This document shows positions 17,723-25,989 of a DNA stretch of 64,000 bases, piece by piece. The first letter of the stretch is position 1; every line of letters begins with the position of its first letter. The stretch spans positions 103,942-167,941 of the forward strand of contig JAGOAX010000011.1 of NCBI GenBank assembly GCA_017983695.1, in the 5' to 3' direction. Both the position numbers and the translations under genes were made by a program. The stretch is from Ferruginibacter sp. Lineage in GTDB: Bacteria; Bacteroidota; Bacteroidia; Chitinophagales; Chitinophagaceae. The notes beneath the pieces were generated by a model, which did not search any database, was not told the DNA's origin, and saw nothing but the letters and a program-made list of their open reading frames with translations.

Positions 17723-18774
17723 TGCAATTCGATCTTCAAAAATTACTGCGTCCAAATATTAAAAACCTGCAACCTTATTCTTCTGCAAGGCACGAATTTA
17801 CCGGAAAGGCTTCTGTGTTTCTGGATGCGAATGAAAATGCATTTGGTTCTCCGCTGGAAGAAAGCTTTAATCGTTATCCCGATCCTTTACAATGGCAATT
17901 AAAATTTCAACTGGCAAGAATTAAAGGCGTACCTGCAGAAAATATTTTTGTTGGCAATGGCAGCGATGAAGTGATAGACCTTGCCTACCGTATTTTTTGT
18001 GATCCGCAGAAAGACAGTGTAATTATTTGCCCGCCCACTTATGGTATGTACCAGGTAAGTGCAAACATCAATGATGTGGCGATAAAGAAAGTAAACCTTA
18101 CACCGGAATTTCAACTGGATGTGGAAGGGATTTTAAATGCAACTGACAGTAATACAAAATTGTTATTCATCTGTTCGCCAAATAATCCTACCGGCAATAA
18201 TATGAACAGGGCTGATGTAGAAATGCTGTTGAATAATTTTCCCGGCATTGTAATTATCGATGAAGCTTATATCAATTACTCTAAACAAAAAACATTTATA
18301 CAGGAGCTGACGGAATACCCTAATTTAATTGTAATGCAAACCCTGTCAAAAGCCTGGGGGTTGGCAGCATTGCGGCTGGGCCTGTGTTTTGCATCAATGG
18401 ATATTATTGATATTTTTAACAAGGTAAAGCCGCCGTATAATATTAATGAAGCATCGCAGCAACTGGCATTGGAGGCATTACAAAATACACAGCTGGTTAA
18501 CGACTGGATAAAAACTGTGGTACACCAGAAAGAAGTGCTGGTAACTGAATTGCATAAATTGTCTTTTGTAAAAAAAATATATCCTGCAGATGCTAATTTT
18601 ATTTTAGTAAAAGTTACCGATGCAGATGGGCTGTATCAATACCTGTCGGCAAATGAAATTATAGTACGCAACCGCACCAAAGAAATTTTATGCGATAACT
18701 GTTTACGTATCACCATCGGAACGCCGGCAGAAAACGAACAATTATTATCTACTTTAAAAAAATACCAGCCTTGA
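17722..18774 (+). CDS. hisC: Histidinol-phosphate aminotransferase
   Basis: 350 residues, class II PLP aminotransferase. Visible features: LDANENAFGSP substrate-binding start, VGNGSDEVIDLAYR, CSPNNPTGN, IIDEAYI, and the PLP-binding Lys in QTLSKAWGLAALRLG, ending with the Arg of NCLRITIGTPAEN. Its start overlaps hisD by one base, and its TGA lies inside the TTGA that starts hisB. Confidence 0.96.
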   Translation: MQFDLQKLLRPNIKNLQPYSSARHEFTGKASVFLDANENAFGSPLEESFNRYPDPLQWQLKFQLARIKGVPAENIFVGNGSDEVIDLAYRIFCDPQKDSVIICPPTYGMYQVSANINDVAIKKVNLTPEFQLDVEGILNATDSNTKLLFICSPNNPTGNNMNRADVEMLLNNFPGIVIIDEAYINYSKQKTFIQELTEYPNLIVMQTLSKAWGLAALRLGLCFASMDIIDIFNKVKPPYNINEASQQLALEALQNTQLVNDWIKTVVHQKEVLVTELHKLSFVKKIYPADANFILVKVTDADGLYQYLSANEIIVRNRTKEILCDNCLRITIGTPAENEQLLSTLKKYQP

Positions 18775-19913
18775 AAAAAGTATTATTTATTGACAGAGAC
18801 GGTACATTAATAAAAGAAGCACCACCAACTTACCAGCTGGATTCATTCAGTAAACTGGAATTTTACCCCGACATGTTTTTATACATGCGTAAAATTGCCA
18901 CCGAACTGGATTATGAACTGGTAATGGTTACCAACCAGGATGGATTGAGTACTGCCGGTTTTCCGGAAGAAACTTTTTGGCCGGTACATAACCTGGTAAT
19001 GAAAAGCCTGGAAAATGAAGCTATTCATTTTAGTGAGGTTTGTATTGACAAGACATTTCCTGATGAACATGCACCTACACGTAAACCTGCAACAGGCATG
19101 CTGACAAAGTATTTGAATAACCCTGCCTACGATATTACAAACTCCTTTGTTATTGGCGACAGGATCACCGATATGCAGCTGGCAAAAAATTTACAGTGCA
19201 AAGGTTTTTGGTTGAATATTGATGCCAGTCTTGGCGCATCAGAAATAAAAGACACCATTGCAGCATTAAAGGAAGATGTGATTGTATTGGAAACACCCAA
19301 CTGGTTTGATATTTATAATTATTTAAAATTGCCACCTCGTATTGTTACGCATCAACGCAATACCAACGAAACAAAAATAACGGTTACGGTAAATTTAGAC
19401 GGAACAGGAAAAGCAACCATTAAAACAGGGCTTGGTTTTTTTGATCATATGCTGGAGCAGATTGCAAGGCATGGTAATATTGACCTGGCTGTTGAATGCA
19501 ATGGCGACCTGCATATTGACGAACACCATACCATTGAAGATACGGGTATTGCATTGGGAGAAGCTATAATTAAAGCCCTTGGTGATAAACGGGGAATAGA
19601 ACGATATGCTTTTGTTTTACCAATGGATGAATGTTTAGCGCAGGTGGCTTTGGATTTTGGAGGAAGAAACTGGATAGTTTGGGATGCTGAATTTAAAAGG
19701 GAAAAAATAGGAGAGATGCCAACAGAAATGTTTTACCATTTCTTTAAATCGTTCAGCGATGCCGCAAAATGTAATTTGAATATTGCAGTATCAGGCGATA
19801 ATGAGCATCATAAAATAGAATCTGTATTTAAAGCTTTTGCAAAATGTATAAAACAGGCAGTTAAGAGAGATATTAATAATAATGCATTGCCATCAACAAA
19901 AGGAGTTTTGTAA
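18771..19913 (+). CDS. hisB: Bifunctional histidinol-phosphatase / imidazoleglycerol-phosphate dehydratase
   Basis: 380 residues with a TTG start that overlaps the hisC stop by 4 nt; no nearby ATG would preserve the N-terminus. Residues 1-165 are the HAD-type histidinol phosphatase (nucleophile motif FIDRDGTLI, VTNQDG, FVIGDRITDMQLAKNL). A zinc-loop Cys and His are visible in VCIDKTFPDEHAPTRKP. Residues ~190-380 are the dehydratase with its manganese His motifs (GFFDHMLEQIARHG, DEHHTIEDTGIALGEAI, MFYHFFKSFSD, NEHHKIESVFKAFAK). The fusion is normal for Bacteroidota and enterobacteria. Confidence 0.96.
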   Translation: MKKVLFIDRDGTLIKEAPPTYQLDSFSKLEFYPDMFLYMRKIATELDYELVMVTNQDGLSTAGFPEETFWPVHNLVMKSLENEAIHFSEVCIDKTFPDEHAPTRKPATGMLTKYLNNPAYDITNSFVIGDRITDMQLAKNLQCKGFWLNIDASLGASEIKDTIAALKEDVIVLETPNWFDIYNYLKLPPRIVTHQRNTNETKITVTVNLDGTGKATIKTGLGFFDHMLEQIARHGNIDLAVECNGDLHIDEHHTIEDTGIALGEAIIKALGDKRGIERYAFVLPMDECLAQVALDFGGRNWIVWDAEFKREKIGEMPTEMFYHFFKSFSDAAKCNLNIAVSGDNEHHKIESVFKAFAKCIKQAVKRDINNNALPSTKGVL

Positions 19914-19927
19914 AAAGTGTTGACGAT

Positions 19928-19955
19928 GCCCCTAAATCCCCTAAAGGGGACTTTG
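19928..19955. repeat. Palindromic repeat (CCCCTAAAGGGG type) between hisB and hisH
   Basis: GCCCCTAAATCCCCTAAAGG at its start, then GGACTTTG. Same family as 20041, 21331, 41651, 41734 and 50950. Its orientation is opposite to the next copy at 20041, so the two flank the short hisB-hisH gap as inverted repeats. Confidence 0.75.
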
Positions 19956-20009
19956 CAGCATAATAAACGAAAATATTTTATTAATTAAGAGGGTATAAAA
20001 TTAAAAGAG

Positions 20010-20648
20010 TTGGCAACAGATAATTACAGTAACAATCTAAGTTCCCCTTTAGGGGACAGGGGCACTATTGCCATAATAAAATATAATGCCGGTAATGTAC
20101 AAAGTGTACAATATGCTTTGCAAAGAATAGGAGTAACATCAATTATAACAGATGATGAAAAAGAAATACGACAGGCTGAAAAAGTAATTTTCCCCGGTGT
20201 TGGGCATGCCAATGCAGCAATGCAATATTTAAGGGAAAGGGAACTGGATAAAATTATTATTTCTTTACAGCAACCTGTGTTGGGCATTTGCCTGGGCCTG
20301 CAATTGTTGTGTAAACATTCAGAAGAAGGAGACACACCCTGTTTAGGAATATTTGATACAGAAGTGAAATTATTTGCATCAACCGGTTTAAAAGTGCCGC
20401 AAATGGGATGGAATAATATTTATGATTTAAAGTCGGGCTTGTTTGAAGGCCTGGCAGAGGAATCATTCATTTACAATGTGCACAGTTATTATGCAGCGCT
20501 GTCAAAGCAAACTATTGCCACAACAGATTATATTTTACCTTACAGTGCCGCATTACAAAAAAATAATTTTTATGCAGTGCAGTTTCATCCTGAAAAATCA
20601 GGAAAGATTGGAGAAAAAATTTTAAAAAACTTTATAGCAATGCCATGA
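20010..20648 (+). CDS. hisH: Imidazole glycerol phosphate synthase, glutaminase subunit
   Basis: 212 residues with TTG start. Class I glutamine amidotransferase: oxyanion/nucleophile block PVLGICLGLQLLCKHSEEGD (Cys) and the His/Glu dyad in YAVQFHPEKSGKIGE. Supplies ammonia to HisF. Homologues begin close to the TIAIIKYNAGNVQS segment. Here about 18 residues precede it, including SSPLGDRG coded by a palindromic repeat (20041-20063). No ATG lies between the repeat and the conserved region, so either the extension is made or a non-standard start is used. Its end overlaps hisA (ATGCCATGA). Confidence 0.95.
   Translation: MATDNYSNNLSSPLGDRGTIAIIKYNAGNVQSVQYALQRIGVTSIITDDEKEIRQAEKVIFPGVGHANAAMQYLRERELDKIIISLQQPVLGICLGLQLLCKHSEEGDTPCLGIFDTEVKLFASTGLKVPQMGWNNIYDLKSGLFEGLAEESFIYNVHSYYAALSKQTIATTDYILPYSAALQKNNFYAVQFHPEKSGKIGEKILKNFIAMP
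20041..20063. repeat. Palindromic repeat inside the 5' coding end of hisH
   Basis: GTTCCCCTTTAGGGGACAGG then GGC: the reverse complement type of the copy at 19928. Read in the hisH frame it codes for SSPLGDRG, a peptide also found in frame upstream of the DUF2027 gene at 50950. Confidence 0.8.
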
Positions 20649-21382
20649 CAATTATTCCCGCCATTGACATTATCAACGGAAAATGTGTTCGCCTTACCAA
20701 GGGTGATTATGCACAACAGAAAATATACAATGATAACCCGGTTGAAGTAGCAAAGCAATTTGAGGCTGCCGGTATTAAACGTCTGCATATTGTTGACCTT
20801 GACGGAGCCAAGGCAGGAAAGATAATTAACCTGAGGGTGTTGGAAAATATTGCGGCAGCAACACAACTGGAAATTGATTTTGGCGGCGGAGTTAAAAATA
20901 TAACAGATGTTGCCAATATTTTTAATGCAGGTGCAGCAATGGTTACTATTGGCAGCCTTGCAGTAAAACATCCGGAGTTGCTGGAAGAATGGTTGATGGA
21001 ATTTGGTGCAGAGCGTTTTTTTATTGGCGCCGATGTGCTGGATGATAAAATAAAAATAAGCGGTTGGCTGGAAGACAGCGGTATAAATATTTTTGATTTT
21101 ATTGGAAAAATGATCAGCCTGGGCAGCACCAATATTTTTTGTACTGATATTGCTAAAGATGGTGTGATGCAGGGACCTTCAATTGACTTATATAAAAAAA
21201 TAATGGAGCAGCACCCGGAAATTAATTTAGTAGCCAGTGGCGGTGTAAGTAATATTGAAGATGTAATAGAGCTAAATGCAATTGGATGCAAAGGTGTAAT
21301 AATCGGTAAAGCTATTTATGAAGGGCTAGTGCCCCTAAATCCCCTGAAGGGGACTTTGGAGGAGTACAATTATCTAAAGTGA
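20645..21382 (+). CDS. hisA: Phosphoribosylformimino-5-aminoimidazole carboxamide ribotide isomerase
   Basis: 245 residues, TIM barrel with the two phosphate-binding half-repeats. The start is MTIIPAIDIINGKCVRLTKGDY, with the catalytic Asp in PAIDI, then LHIVDLDGAKAG, IDFGGGVKN, IFCTDIAKDGVMQGPS (second catalytic Asp), and LVASGGVSNIEDV near the end. The last ~18 residues (GLVPLNPLKGTLEEYNYLK) are partly coded by a palindromic repeat at 21331-21357 that replaces or extends the usual end. The start overlaps the hisH stop by 4 nt. Confidence 0.95.
   Translation: MTIIPAIDIINGKCVRLTKGDYAQQKIYNDNPVEVAKQFEAAGIKRLHIVDLDGAKAGKIINLRVLENIAAATQLEIDFGGGVKNITDVANIFNAGAAMVTIGSLAVKHPELLEEWLMEFGAERFFIGADVLDDKIKISGWLEDSGINIFDFIGKMISLGSTNIFCTDIAKDGVMQGPSIDLYKKIMEQHPEINLVASGGVSNIEDVIELNAIGCKGVIIGKAIYEGLVPLNPLKGTLEEYNYLK
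21331..21357. repeat. Palindromic repeat inside the 3' coding end of hisA
   Basis: GCCCCTAAATCCCCTGAAGG followed by GGACTTT. In the hisA frame it codes for PLNPLKGTL. Same family and orientation as the copy at 19928. Confidence 0.8.
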
Positions 21383-21494
21383 TTTTAAATACGCCACGAT
21401 AAAAGCTGAATAACGAACAATTGTTGAAGAGTGCGACGCCTGTGAAGTTGAAGTGGGTATACTGTTGATAACAAAAGAAAATTAAAATTGCTGA

Positions 21495-22319
21495 ATGCAA
21501 ACAGAACTGCAAAATAACAGAGACTTGCTAAATCCTCCGCCAGCTGGCGGAGGATTTAGGGGGCTTACAAAAAGAATCATACCATGCCTCGATATAAAAG
21601 ATGGCAGAACTGTTAAGGGCATCAACTTTGAAAGTATACGTGATGCCGGCGACCCGGTAGAGCTTGCCATTTTATATTCTGAACAGGGGGCAGATGAATT
21701 GGTTTTTTTAGATATTACGGCTACTGTTGAAAAAAGAAAAACACTGGTTGAGCTGGTGAAAAGAATTGCAGCAAATATTAATATCCCATTTACAGTTGGT
21801 GGTGGCATAAGCAGTGTAGAAGATGTAAGCCTGTTATTACAAAACGGTGCCGATAAAATTTCAGTTAATACTTCGGCATTTAAAAATCCTGGACTGATAC
21901 AGCAACTGAGTAATGAATTTGGCAGCCAGTGTGTAGTACTGGCTATTGATACAAAAAAAGAAGAAGACGGGGAATGGTATGTATATTTAAATGGTGGCCG
22001 CACAAAAACCGAAACTAAAACTGTTGACTGGGCAAAGCAGGCTGTGGCTTTAGGTGCAGGTGAAATATTACTGACCAGTATGAACAACGATGGTACAAAA
22101 AATGGCTTTGCATTGGATATTACGGCAACCTTATCTAATTTATTACCAGTGCCGGTAATTGCAAGCGGTGGCGCAGGCACAATGGAACATTTTAAAACCG
22201 TTTTTGAAAATGCCAATGCAGATGCAGCTTTGGCAGCCAGTATTTTTCATTATAAAGAAATTGAAATAGCAGATTTAAAAAAATATTTGCATCAGCAAAA
22301 AATACCAATACGTTTATAG
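21495..22319 (+). CDS. hisF: Imidazole glycerol phosphate synthase, cyclase subunit
   Basis: 274 residues. TIM barrel with LTKRIIPCLDIKDGRTVKG (catalytic Asp), FLDITATVEKR, PFTVGGGISSVEDV, VLAIDTKK, LLTSMNNDGTKNGF (second catalytic Asp) and VIASGGAGTMEHF. HisF proteins normally begin at or just before LTKRIIPCLD. Here 23 residues precede it, including LLNPPPAGGGFRG from a 32-bp perfect palindrome. No ATG lies nearer; a TTG just before the palindrome (21525) is possible. Preceded by a 112-nt spacer that contains GAGTGCGACGC, shared with 57250. Ends one base into the small membrane protein gene. Confidence 0.95.
   Translation: MQTELQNNRDLLNPPPAGGGFRGLTKRIIPCLDIKDGRTVKGINFESIRDAGDPVELAILYSEQGADELVFLDITATVEKRKTLVELVKRIAANINIPFTVGGGISSVEDVSLLLQNGADKISVNTSAFKNPGLIQQLSNEFGSQCVVLAIDTKKEEDGEWYVYLNGGRTKTETKTVDWAKQAVALGAGEILLTSMNNDGTKNGFALDITATLSNLLPVPVIASGGAGTMEHFKTVFENANADAALAASIFHYKEIEIADLKKYLHQQKIPIRL
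21528..21559. repeat. 32-bp perfect palindrome inside the 5' coding end of hisF
   Basis: CTAAATCCTCCGCCAG followed directly by its reverse complement. In the hisF frame it gives LNPPPAGGGF. The outer part (CTAAATCC...GGATTTAG) matches the flank of the CCCCTAAAGGGG family, so it looks like a relative with a different core. Confidence 0.85.
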
Positions 22320-22501
22320 TGGAACGCTTTATATACATATCACCCGCTATTGTAGCCATCATAATTTTTATATACATGCGTAATGTACAGGCAAAGCGTA
22401 ATGATAAATTAAGAAAACGTTTATGGAAACGGGAAGAAGAATTACATCAAATGCTTTCCGCACAAAAAGATAAAACCGAAAAAAATAAAGATGACAATTG
22501 A
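22319..22501 (+). CDS. Small single-span membrane protein in the his operon
   Basis: 60 residues, GTG start overlapping the hisF stop by one base (TAGTG); its TGA lies 11 nt inside hisIE. One transmembrane segment (about residues 5-20, YISPAIVAIIIFIYM) and then a highly charged, helical tail (KRNDKLRKRLWKREEELHQML...KDKTEKNKDDN). No histidine-pathway enzyme has this form. The double overlap makes accidental ORF status unlikely. Function unknown; it may simply couple translation of hisF to hisIE or be a membrane partner. Confidence 0.7.
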   Translation: MERFIYISPAIVAIIIFIYMRNVQAKRNDKLRKRLWKREEELHQMLSAQKDKTEKNKDDN

Positions 22502-23087
22502 TTTTTCAAAATACGCTGATGGCCTTGTGCCTGCGATCATTCAGGATGATAATACCGGAAAAGTATTGATGCTGGGCTTTATGAATGAGGCTGCTGTAGC
22601 CAAAACACAGGAGTTGCAGAAAGTGACTTTCTTCAGCCGCAGCAAAAAACGGTTGTGGACAAAAGGAGAGGAGAGCGGTAATTATTTATTGCTGAAAAAT
22701 ATTACAGTAGATTGCGATAACGATACACTGCTGGTAAAAGTAATTCCGCAGGGGCCAACCTGCCACACCGGTGCAGACACCTGCTGGAATGAAGTAAACC
22801 AAAACGATAATTTTTTATTACAGTTGGAGCAGATCATTGCTGACAGAAAAAATAATCCATCAGAAAAATCGTACACCAGTTCTTTATTTGAGAAAGGAAT
22901 CAATAAAATTGCACAAAAAGTAGGAGAGGAAGCTGTTGAAATTGTTATCGAAGCAAAAGATGATAATAAGGAATTATTTTTAGGCGAAGCTGCCGACCTT
23001 TTATTTCATTACCTCATTTTATTGCAGGCAAAAGAATTTTCGCTTAATGATGTAATAGAAGTGCTGAAAGCAAGACATAAAAAATAG
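22491..23087 (+). CDS. hisI: Bifunctional phosphoribosyl-AMP cyclohydrolase / phosphoribosyl-ATP pyrophosphatase
   Basis: 198 residues (HisIE). The N-terminal cyclohydrolase carries VLMLGFMNEAAV, FFSRSKKRLWTKGEESGN, and the zinc ligands DCDND and CHTGADTCW. The C-terminal pyrophosphatase domain has YTSSLFEKGINKIAQKVGEEAVEIVIEA and EAADLLFHYLILL, the all-alpha MazG-like fold with acidic metal ligands. Catalyses steps 2 and 3 of the pathway. Last gene of the operon. Confidence 0.96.
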   Translation: MTIDFSKYADGLVPAIIQDDNTGKVLMLGFMNEAAVAKTQELQKVTFFSRSKKRLWTKGEESGNYLLLKNITVDCDNDTLLVKVIPQGPTCHTGADTCWNEVNQNDNFLLQLEQIIADRKNNPSEKSYTSSLFEKGINKIAQKVGEEAVEIVIEAKDDNKELFLGEAADLLFHYLILLQAKEFSLNDVIEVLKARHKK

Positions 23088-23176
23088 CGTTACAGCAGTT
23101 AACCCCAAAGGCACCAGAGCCGGGATCAAGTATATTACCAGGAATCTTTATTAAATCACAGGTAATGCAGATGTAG

Positions 23177-23184
23177 TACTTTTG
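23177..23184 (+). promoter_or_regulatory. Possible -7 promoter box before the AsmA gene
   Basis: TACTTTTG is a perfect TAnnTTTG, 51 nt upstream of the next ATG. No -33 TTTG at usual spacing, so the site is tentative. Confidence 0.4.
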
Positions 23185-23234
23185 CAATAGTTTTTTTGTT
23201 ATCAACTGCTTTATAAAATTATACATCTATAACT

Positions 23235-25931
23235 ATGAAAAGGGTAAAAAAATTTTTAAAGATATTCCTCATCAGTTTATTGGTGCTAATTGCCATTGCA
23301 TTTGCCGCACCTTATTTATTTAAAAGCCAGATAGTGGCTTTTGCAAAAAAGCAGATCAACCAAAAATTAAATGCCAAAGTTGATTTTAAAGATGTGGATA
23401 TTTCTTTCTTCCGTCATTTTCCAAAAGTTGCAGTAGCGCTTGATGAGTTACAGGTTATTGGCACAGGCCCTTTTGCAGCAGATACACTACTGTCTGCAGA
23501 GCGAATTGATGCAGCAGTAAATATCATGAGCATCATCAAAGGAAAAAATATGACGATCTATTCGGTATTTGCAGAGCGGCCCAGGGTGCATGCTATTGTA
23601 AATAAAGAGGGTGCTGCCAACTGGGATATTGTAAAACCCGACAGCAGCAGAACAGAAAACAATGCTGACGAAAAACCATTTACGCTGCAGTTGAAAGAGT
23701 ATGCCATCAACAATGCCTACATAAGTTATAAAGATGAAGAAGGGGATATGAGCAGCGAAATTTTTAATTTAAACCATAAAGGCAGCGGCGATTTTACTGC
23801 CGACCAGTTTACTTTAAAAACAAGTACACAAGCCGATGCTGTTACTTTTATTTACAGCGGCATTCCTTATTTGGCTAATGCAAAAACAACGGCTGATGCC
23901 GATATTAAAATTGATAATAAGCAAAACAGTTACACCTACAGCACCGAAAATATTGCGGTTAACGATCTTAAGATAAGCAGCAATGGTGTAATAAAGAACC
24001 TTGATGATAAGGGCTATGATATGGACATCAAATTCAAAGCACCTTCTACTGATTTTAAAAATTTGCTGTCGCTGTTACCGGCAGTGTATAAGAATGATTT
24101 TGATAAAATAAAAACCAGCGGTACAGCAATCTTCAGTGGTTTTGTAAAAGGGATTTATAATGATTTAAGTATGCCTGCCTATCATGTGGATATGCAGGTG
24201 AACAAAGGATTTTTTCAATATACTGATCTGCCCAAACCGGTACAGAATATTAATTTTAAAGCACAGGTGGATAATCCCGATGGGCAAACAGATAATACGG
24301 TGGTAAATGTTGAGAACGGGCATATAGAAATGGATAATGAACCTTTTGATTTCAGATTACTCGTAAAAAATCCGGTAAGTAATATGTTTGTGGATGCTGC
24401 CGCAAAAGGTAAACTTGATTTGAGCAAAGTAGCACAGTATGTAAAACTTGAAGCCGGTACAAAGCTTGCCGGCTTGCTGAATGCCGATGTAAGTGTAAAA
24501 GGCAATGTTAGCGATATTGAAAAACAGCAGTATGAAAAATTCAGTGCAGCAGGTACGATCGGGCTGAATGATTTTTTATATGTGGCTAAAGATTATCCCA
24601 CAGGGGTAAAAATAAATTCGCTGTTAACTTCTTTTACACCAAAACAAATTGATATCAGCAGTTTAAACGGCCAGTACATGGGTACCAACTTTAATGGTAC
24701 AGGGCAAATTAATAATCTGCTTAATTACATGTTTCAAAATAAACCTTTAAATGCAACCCTTAGTATAAATGCAGATAAATTAAACCTTAACGACTGGATG
24801 GGCACATCAGCAGATACCACCACTACAGGCCCTGCCGCTGCGCCGTTTGCAGTGCCACAAAATTTAGATCTAACACTTAACACAAAAGTTGATAAAGTGC
24901 ATTATGATAAAACAGATATTGATAACCTTACCGGCACTTTAAAAATAAATAACGAAACTGTTTTTATTAATGATGTAAAAGGTAATGCACTTGATGGTTC
25001 CATTGCCGTTAATGGCCGTTATTCTACTTTACAAAGTAAAGCCAAGCCTGATATTGCATTGGATTATGCTGTAAACAATGTAGATGTGCAAAAAACATTT
25101 TATGCATTTAACACCGTACAAAAATTAATGCCCATTGGTAAATTCATTGCAGGCAAGCTTACATCGCAAATGAGCATGAAGGGAAAGCTGGGTGATAACA
25201 TGATGCCCGATATGAGTACATTAACAGGCAATGGCAATTTATTATTGATACAGGGTTTTTTAAGCAAGTTTGCCCCGCTTGATAAAATTGCCGGTACTTT
25301 AAATGTAAAAGCACTGGAACAGATATCAGTAAAAGACATAAAAAACTATTTTGAATTTTCGAATGGAAAAGTTTTGATAAAACCATTTAAAGTTAAAGTG
25401 GCCGATATTGAGATGGAGATTGGTGGCCTGCAGGGTTTTGACCAGTCGCTGGATTTTATTGTAAATATGAAACTGCCCCGTGCATTAATGGGAACACAGG
25501 GTAACCAGTTAGTGAATAATTTGGTTACACAGGTAAATAATAAAGGTGTTCCGGTACAGGTTGGCGAAACAGTGAACCTTAATTTAAAACTCGGCGGTTT
25601 TATTAAAGCACCTACACTTAAAACAGATCTTAAGCAAGGTACTGCAAACCTTGCCGACCAGATGAAACAGCAGGTAACTGATTTTGCAAAAGCAAAAATC
25701 GACAGTACCAAACAGGCTGTAACCAACGCTGTAAAAGACACTGTTAAATCGCTGAAGAACCAGGCTTTAAATGCGGCCAAAGATGAACTGTCGAAAAAAT
25801 TGTATGGCGACAGTGCTGCTGCTGCAAAAGATTCGGGTAAAGTAAAGCCTAACCCTAAAGAATCGATGAAAGGGCTGCTGGATAACCTGCTGAAGAAAAA
25901 ACCAAAAGATACGGCAACAAAGAAGCAATAG
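23235..25931 (+). CDS. AsmA family protein
   Basis: 898 residues. N-terminal transmembrane anchor (IFLISLLVLIAIAFAAPYLF, residues ~10-30), then the AsmA N-terminal signature (VAFAKKQINQKLNAKVDFKDVDISFFRHFPKVAVALDELQVIG). A long repetitive beta-strand region follows, with the conserved AsmA_2 C-terminal part near residues 640-800 (GNGNLLLIQGFLSKFAPLDKIAGTLNV, KPFKVKVADIEMEIGGLQGFDQSLDFIVNMKLPR). An Ala/Lys-rich helical tail ends the protein. AsmA/TamB relatives are beta-groove proteins of the envelope tied to lipid transport between membranes (family knowledge). Separate from the his operon by 147 nt. Confidence 0.9.
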   Translation: MKRVKKFLKIFLISLLVLIAIAFAAPYLFKSQIVAFAKKQINQKLNAKVDFKDVDISFFRHFPKVAVALDELQVIGTGPFAADTLLSAERIDAAVNIMSIIKGKNMTIYSVFAERPRVHAIVNKEGAANWDIVKPDSSRTENNADEKPFTLQLKEYAINNAYISYKDEEGDMSSEIFNLNHKGSGDFTADQFTLKTSTQADAVTFIYSGIPYLANAKTTADADIKIDNKQNSYTYSTENIAVNDLKISSNGVIKNLDDKGYDMDIKFKAPSTDFKNLLSLLPAVYKNDFDKIKTSGTAIFSGFVKGIYNDLSMPAYHVDMQVNKGFFQYTDLPKPVQNINFKAQVDNPDGQTDNTVVNVENGHIEMDNEPFDFRLLVKNPVSNMFVDAAAKGKLDLSKVAQYVKLEAGTKLAGLLNADVSVKGNVSDIEKQQYEKFSAAGTIGLNDFLYVAKDYPTGVKINSLLTSFTPKQIDISSLNGQYMGTNFNGTGQINNLLNYMFQNKPLNATLSINADKLNLNDWMGTSADTTTTGPAAAPFAVPQNLDLTLNTKVDKVHYDKTDIDNLTGTLKINNETVFINDVKGNALDGSIAVNGRYSTLQSKAKPDIALDYAVNNVDVQKTFYAFNTVQKLMPIGKFIAGKLTSQMSMKGKLGDNMMPDMSTLTGNGNLLLIQGFLSKFAPLDKIAGTLNVKALEQISVKDIKNYFEFSNGKVLIKPFKVKVADIEMEIGGLQGFDQSLDFIVNMKLPRALMGTQGNQLVNNLVTQVNNKGVPVQVGETVNLNLKLGGFIKAPTLKTDLKQGTANLADQMKQQVTDFAKAKIDSTKQAVTNAVKDTVKSLKNQALNAAKDELSKKLYGDSAAAAKDSGKVKPNPKESMKGLLDNLLKKKPKDTATKKQ

Positions 25932-25942
25932 GTATCAAAAAT

Positions 25943-25971
25943 AATGAGCTGTATATTTTGTACAGCTCATT
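25943..25971. terminator. Bidirectional terminator between convergent genes
   Basis: AATGAGCTGTA (25943-25953) and TACAGCTCATT (25961-25971) form an 11-bp perfect stem with a 7-nt loop; A-rich upstream and T-containing downstream flanks. Confidence 0.8.
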
Positions 25972-25989
25972 GTATAAATATTAATTGCA

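Noticed and set aside
21482..22216. 244-codon antisense frame opposite hisF
   Set aside because: Shadow of hisF; composition (Ser/Phe/Pro-rich) is typical of reversed reading of an AT-rich gene.
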